A DNA stretch of 64,000 bases from Leptospira stimsonii (GTDB lineage: Bacteria; Spirochaetota; Leptospiria; Leptospirales; Leptospiraceae). The translations under genes and the position numbers were made by a program. The stretch is taken from positions 203,561-267,560 of the forward strand of contig NZ_QHCS01000006.1 of the NCBI RefSeq assembly GCF_003545875.1, given 5' to 3'. Positions within the stretch are counted from its first letter, which is position 1. Every line of letters starts with the position of its first letter. The notes beneath the pieces are model-generated. The model worked only from the letters and a program-made list of their open reading frames with translations, searched no databases and was not told the DNA's origin. Below, one piece after another: positions 62,861 through 64,000 of this stretch.

Positions 62861-62962
62861 ACAACGTTATATTAAATCTTAAATAATAATTCTATTGGCA
62901 TTCCCTAACCGGCTCAGCCCTCCATGGCTTCGCTCGGTTAGAAATTCGGGGCGCGGCACAGC

Positions 62963-63114
62963 AGATAACTAAAAATTGTCGCTGCGCTGCGGGGTCGTTT
63001 CACGACCCTTGCTTGGGCTTCGCCAAATTCCGCTTTGTCACTCGTCTTGCATATGCAAGCCTCGCGCCAAGTCCTTCGGACGCGCGGAACTTCGACAATC
63101 ATCCTTCGTTAGCC
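62963..63114 (+). repeat. attC-like site 9 (152 bp)
   Basis: Opens AGATAAC, closes GTTAGCC. Same subfamily as site 8. Confidence 0.83.
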
Positions 63115-63549
63115 GCCATTTGCCCAGGGGGTGACGGAAAAAGGCGCGGGGACGAAGCGGGGCAAGGGGAAATTCCGGATTTGTTCTTCTCTACTAGACT
63201 CACTTGATTCTAATCCAGAAATTAAGAAAGTAATGTTAGGGTTTTTCTGTGTTGGTCTTTCCTTCCAGGAAAAACTTTAAAGTTTAAAAGTTACTATTTC
63301 TGTAATCAAAGTTTTTTGAGCCCCCAGCAGTCCCCGCGATGCAATTTGATATTGATTGGGCAAACAGCGGCTAACTAACGCTTGCCGCTTCGTTCGCCAC
63401 TCACGGAATCCGTTCGGGACTCACTTCGGTCTTTCGACACATCGCTTCGCGAACTTGACTAAATAGTAAAAGAAGAGATTTTCAGAAATAGAAGTTCGCG
63501 ACCCTTTCGCGCAAAGGCTCGGGGACGCGACGTCGTCAAGCTTCGGTCG
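63109..63549 (+). mobile_element. Cassette 10, mostly non-coding
   Basis: A 441-bp unit unlike cassettes 1, 2 and 5 in the body but with the same attC subfamily. It holds at most a short frame (63131-63280). Confidence 0.75.
63131..63280 (+). CDS. Possible 49-aa peptide in cassette 10
   Basis: A GTG-started frame with a basic start (TEKGAGTKRGKGKF) and the end NPEIKKVMLGFFCVGLSF. CAGGGG lies immediately upstream, closer than usual. No family is recognised. It could be chance. Confidence 0.25.
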   Translation: MTEKGAGTKRGKGKFRICSSLLDSLDSNPEIKKVMLGFFCVGLSFQEKL

Positions 63550-63555
63550 TTAGAC
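63369..63555 (+). repeat. attC-like site 10 (187 bp)
   Basis: Opens GGCTAAC, closes GTTAGAC. Same subfamily as sites 1, 2 and 5 with a few substitutions. Confidence 0.85.
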
Positions 63556-63700
63556 GCCATGCTCTTCAGCCCTAAGTTGTTAGAGTAAAAGATTCCGAAG
63601 ATACTCCGCATAAAATTATTTTTAAAGTTTGAAAAGACCTAATCTAATTAAAAACTATACAAATCTTATTTATTTCAATTATTTAACTGTAAATATTTAT

Positions 63701-64000
63701 ATGACTAAAAATCTAAAATTTATTTTGTTAATGTTTGTATTCAATATTATACTTGAATATAGTCTTGAAGCGCAGGATACTAGTTATTGCTCATCAATTA
63801 GAAATGATAATAATCTTTTCGTTTTATGCTTAGGTCAAATTAGAAAAGATTCTAGTTATTGCTCATCAATTAGAAATGATAATAATCTTTTCGTTTTATG
63901 CCTAGGTCAAATTAGAAAAGATTCTAGTTATTGCTCATCAATTAGAAATGATAATAATCTTTTCGTTTTATGCTTAGGTCAAATTAGAAAAGATTCTAGT
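63701..64000 (+). CDS. Exported Cys-rich repeat protein, cut by the window end
   Basis: The gene of cassette 11. A signal peptide (FILLMFVFNIILEYSLEA) is followed by tandem 24-residue repeats containing SYCSSIRNDNNLFVLCLGQ, each with two Cys. Three complete repeats are visible, and the frame runs off the window. Cys-x-x-I and L-C-L spacing suggests a disulfide-bonded solenoid-like exported protein. I recall similar C-x-x-I-x-D-x-x-L-x-x-x-C-L repeats in bacterial hypothetical proteins but cannot assign a role. No clear ribosome-binding site. Confidence 0.68.
   Translation, partial: MTKNLKFILLMFVFNIILEYSLEAQDTSYCSSIRNDNNLFVLCLGQIRKDSSYCSSIRNDNNLFVLCLGQIRKDSSYCSSIRNDNNLFVLCLGQIRKDSS
63780..63995 (+). 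repeat. Tandem 72-bp repeat, three units
   Basis: Units start at 63780, 63852 and 63924, with a fourth beginning at 63996. Only one base differs among them (TTA versus CTA, both Leu), so the array is recent or homogenised. It encodes the 24-residue repeats. Confidence 0.92.

Noticed and set aside
63780..63995. Possible CRISPR-like array
   Set aside because: The units are contiguous 72-bp direct repeats without spacers and keep an open reading frame, so this is a coding tandem repeat.

Overview
The window looks like chromosome of a pathogenic-clade Leptospira, probably one of the species with GC in the low forties by eye. This rests on gene style: relaxed spirochaetal lipoboxes, abundant sensory and cyclic-di-GMP proteins, 7TM-AraC regulators and paired small paralogues. 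It was not checked against a database. Positions 1-49890 are ordinary backbone. Positions 49891-64000 are an accessory region built like a chromosomal integron.

Backbone, left to right. 1-3384: two membrane sensors (a MASE3 protein cut by the window edge and a 7TM hybrid histidine kinase), then a decayed gene. 4407-12482: P2-type ATPase, Hsp20, a LytS/LytR-type two-component pair, a Crp/Fnr regulator and small genes. 12706-18286: FecR lipoprotein, GH3 and GH25 glycosidases, a TPM protein. 17834-19634: an ArsR / AHSA1 / membrane / VOC operon whose 18-bp inverted-repeat operator overlaps the arsR start codon. 19810-23665: a cytochrome-b-like membrane protein, a metallo-beta-lactamase lipoprotein divergent from a Crp-like regulator, a ribbon-helix-helix protein with its own palindrome, and a membrane gene interrupted by an in-frame TGA. 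24018-32657: a signalling cluster with a GGDEF protein followed by a STAS-like protein, two 7TM-AraC regulators, and an EAL protein followed by another STAS-like protein. 32771-37096: a four-gene partner-switching operon (SpoIIE phosphatase, TPR protein, exported protein, STAS antagonist). 37165-42659: an RND pump, TolC-family protein and DUF2892-like protein under a CsoR/CstR-type repressor, with three near-identical operators and no membrane-fusion protein. 42812-49435: TetR/nitroreductase and MarR/membrane-peptide divergent pairs, tandem paralogues, a sodium:solute symporter and a patatin-like lipase.

Accessory region. A tyrosine recombinase (49891-50925) is followed by an attI-like segment with two direct repeats, then at least eleven head-to-tail cassettes. 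Each complete cassette begins with a GTTA box and ends in an attC-like element of about 150-188 bp. The first box of each attC is the reverse complement of that cassette's own start, which is what excision and insertion of circular cassettes would leave. The recombinase points toward the array and lacks the extra segment typical of IntI. Three cassettes (1, 2, 5) are near-identical and have no convincing gene. Others carry a TIR/deoxyribosyltransferase-like protein, a membrane protein, a possible HEPN-like protein, an SH3 lipoprotein and a Cys-rich 24-residue-repeat protein.

The two largest cassettes (8 and 9) share the same flanks and the same divergent HTH regulator module but carry different payloads: a 202-aa plus HEPN gene pair in one, and a SIR2-HerA pair (a known type of anti-phage system) in the other. 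The shared frame with exchangeable payloads is the strongest candidate here for an undescribed system.
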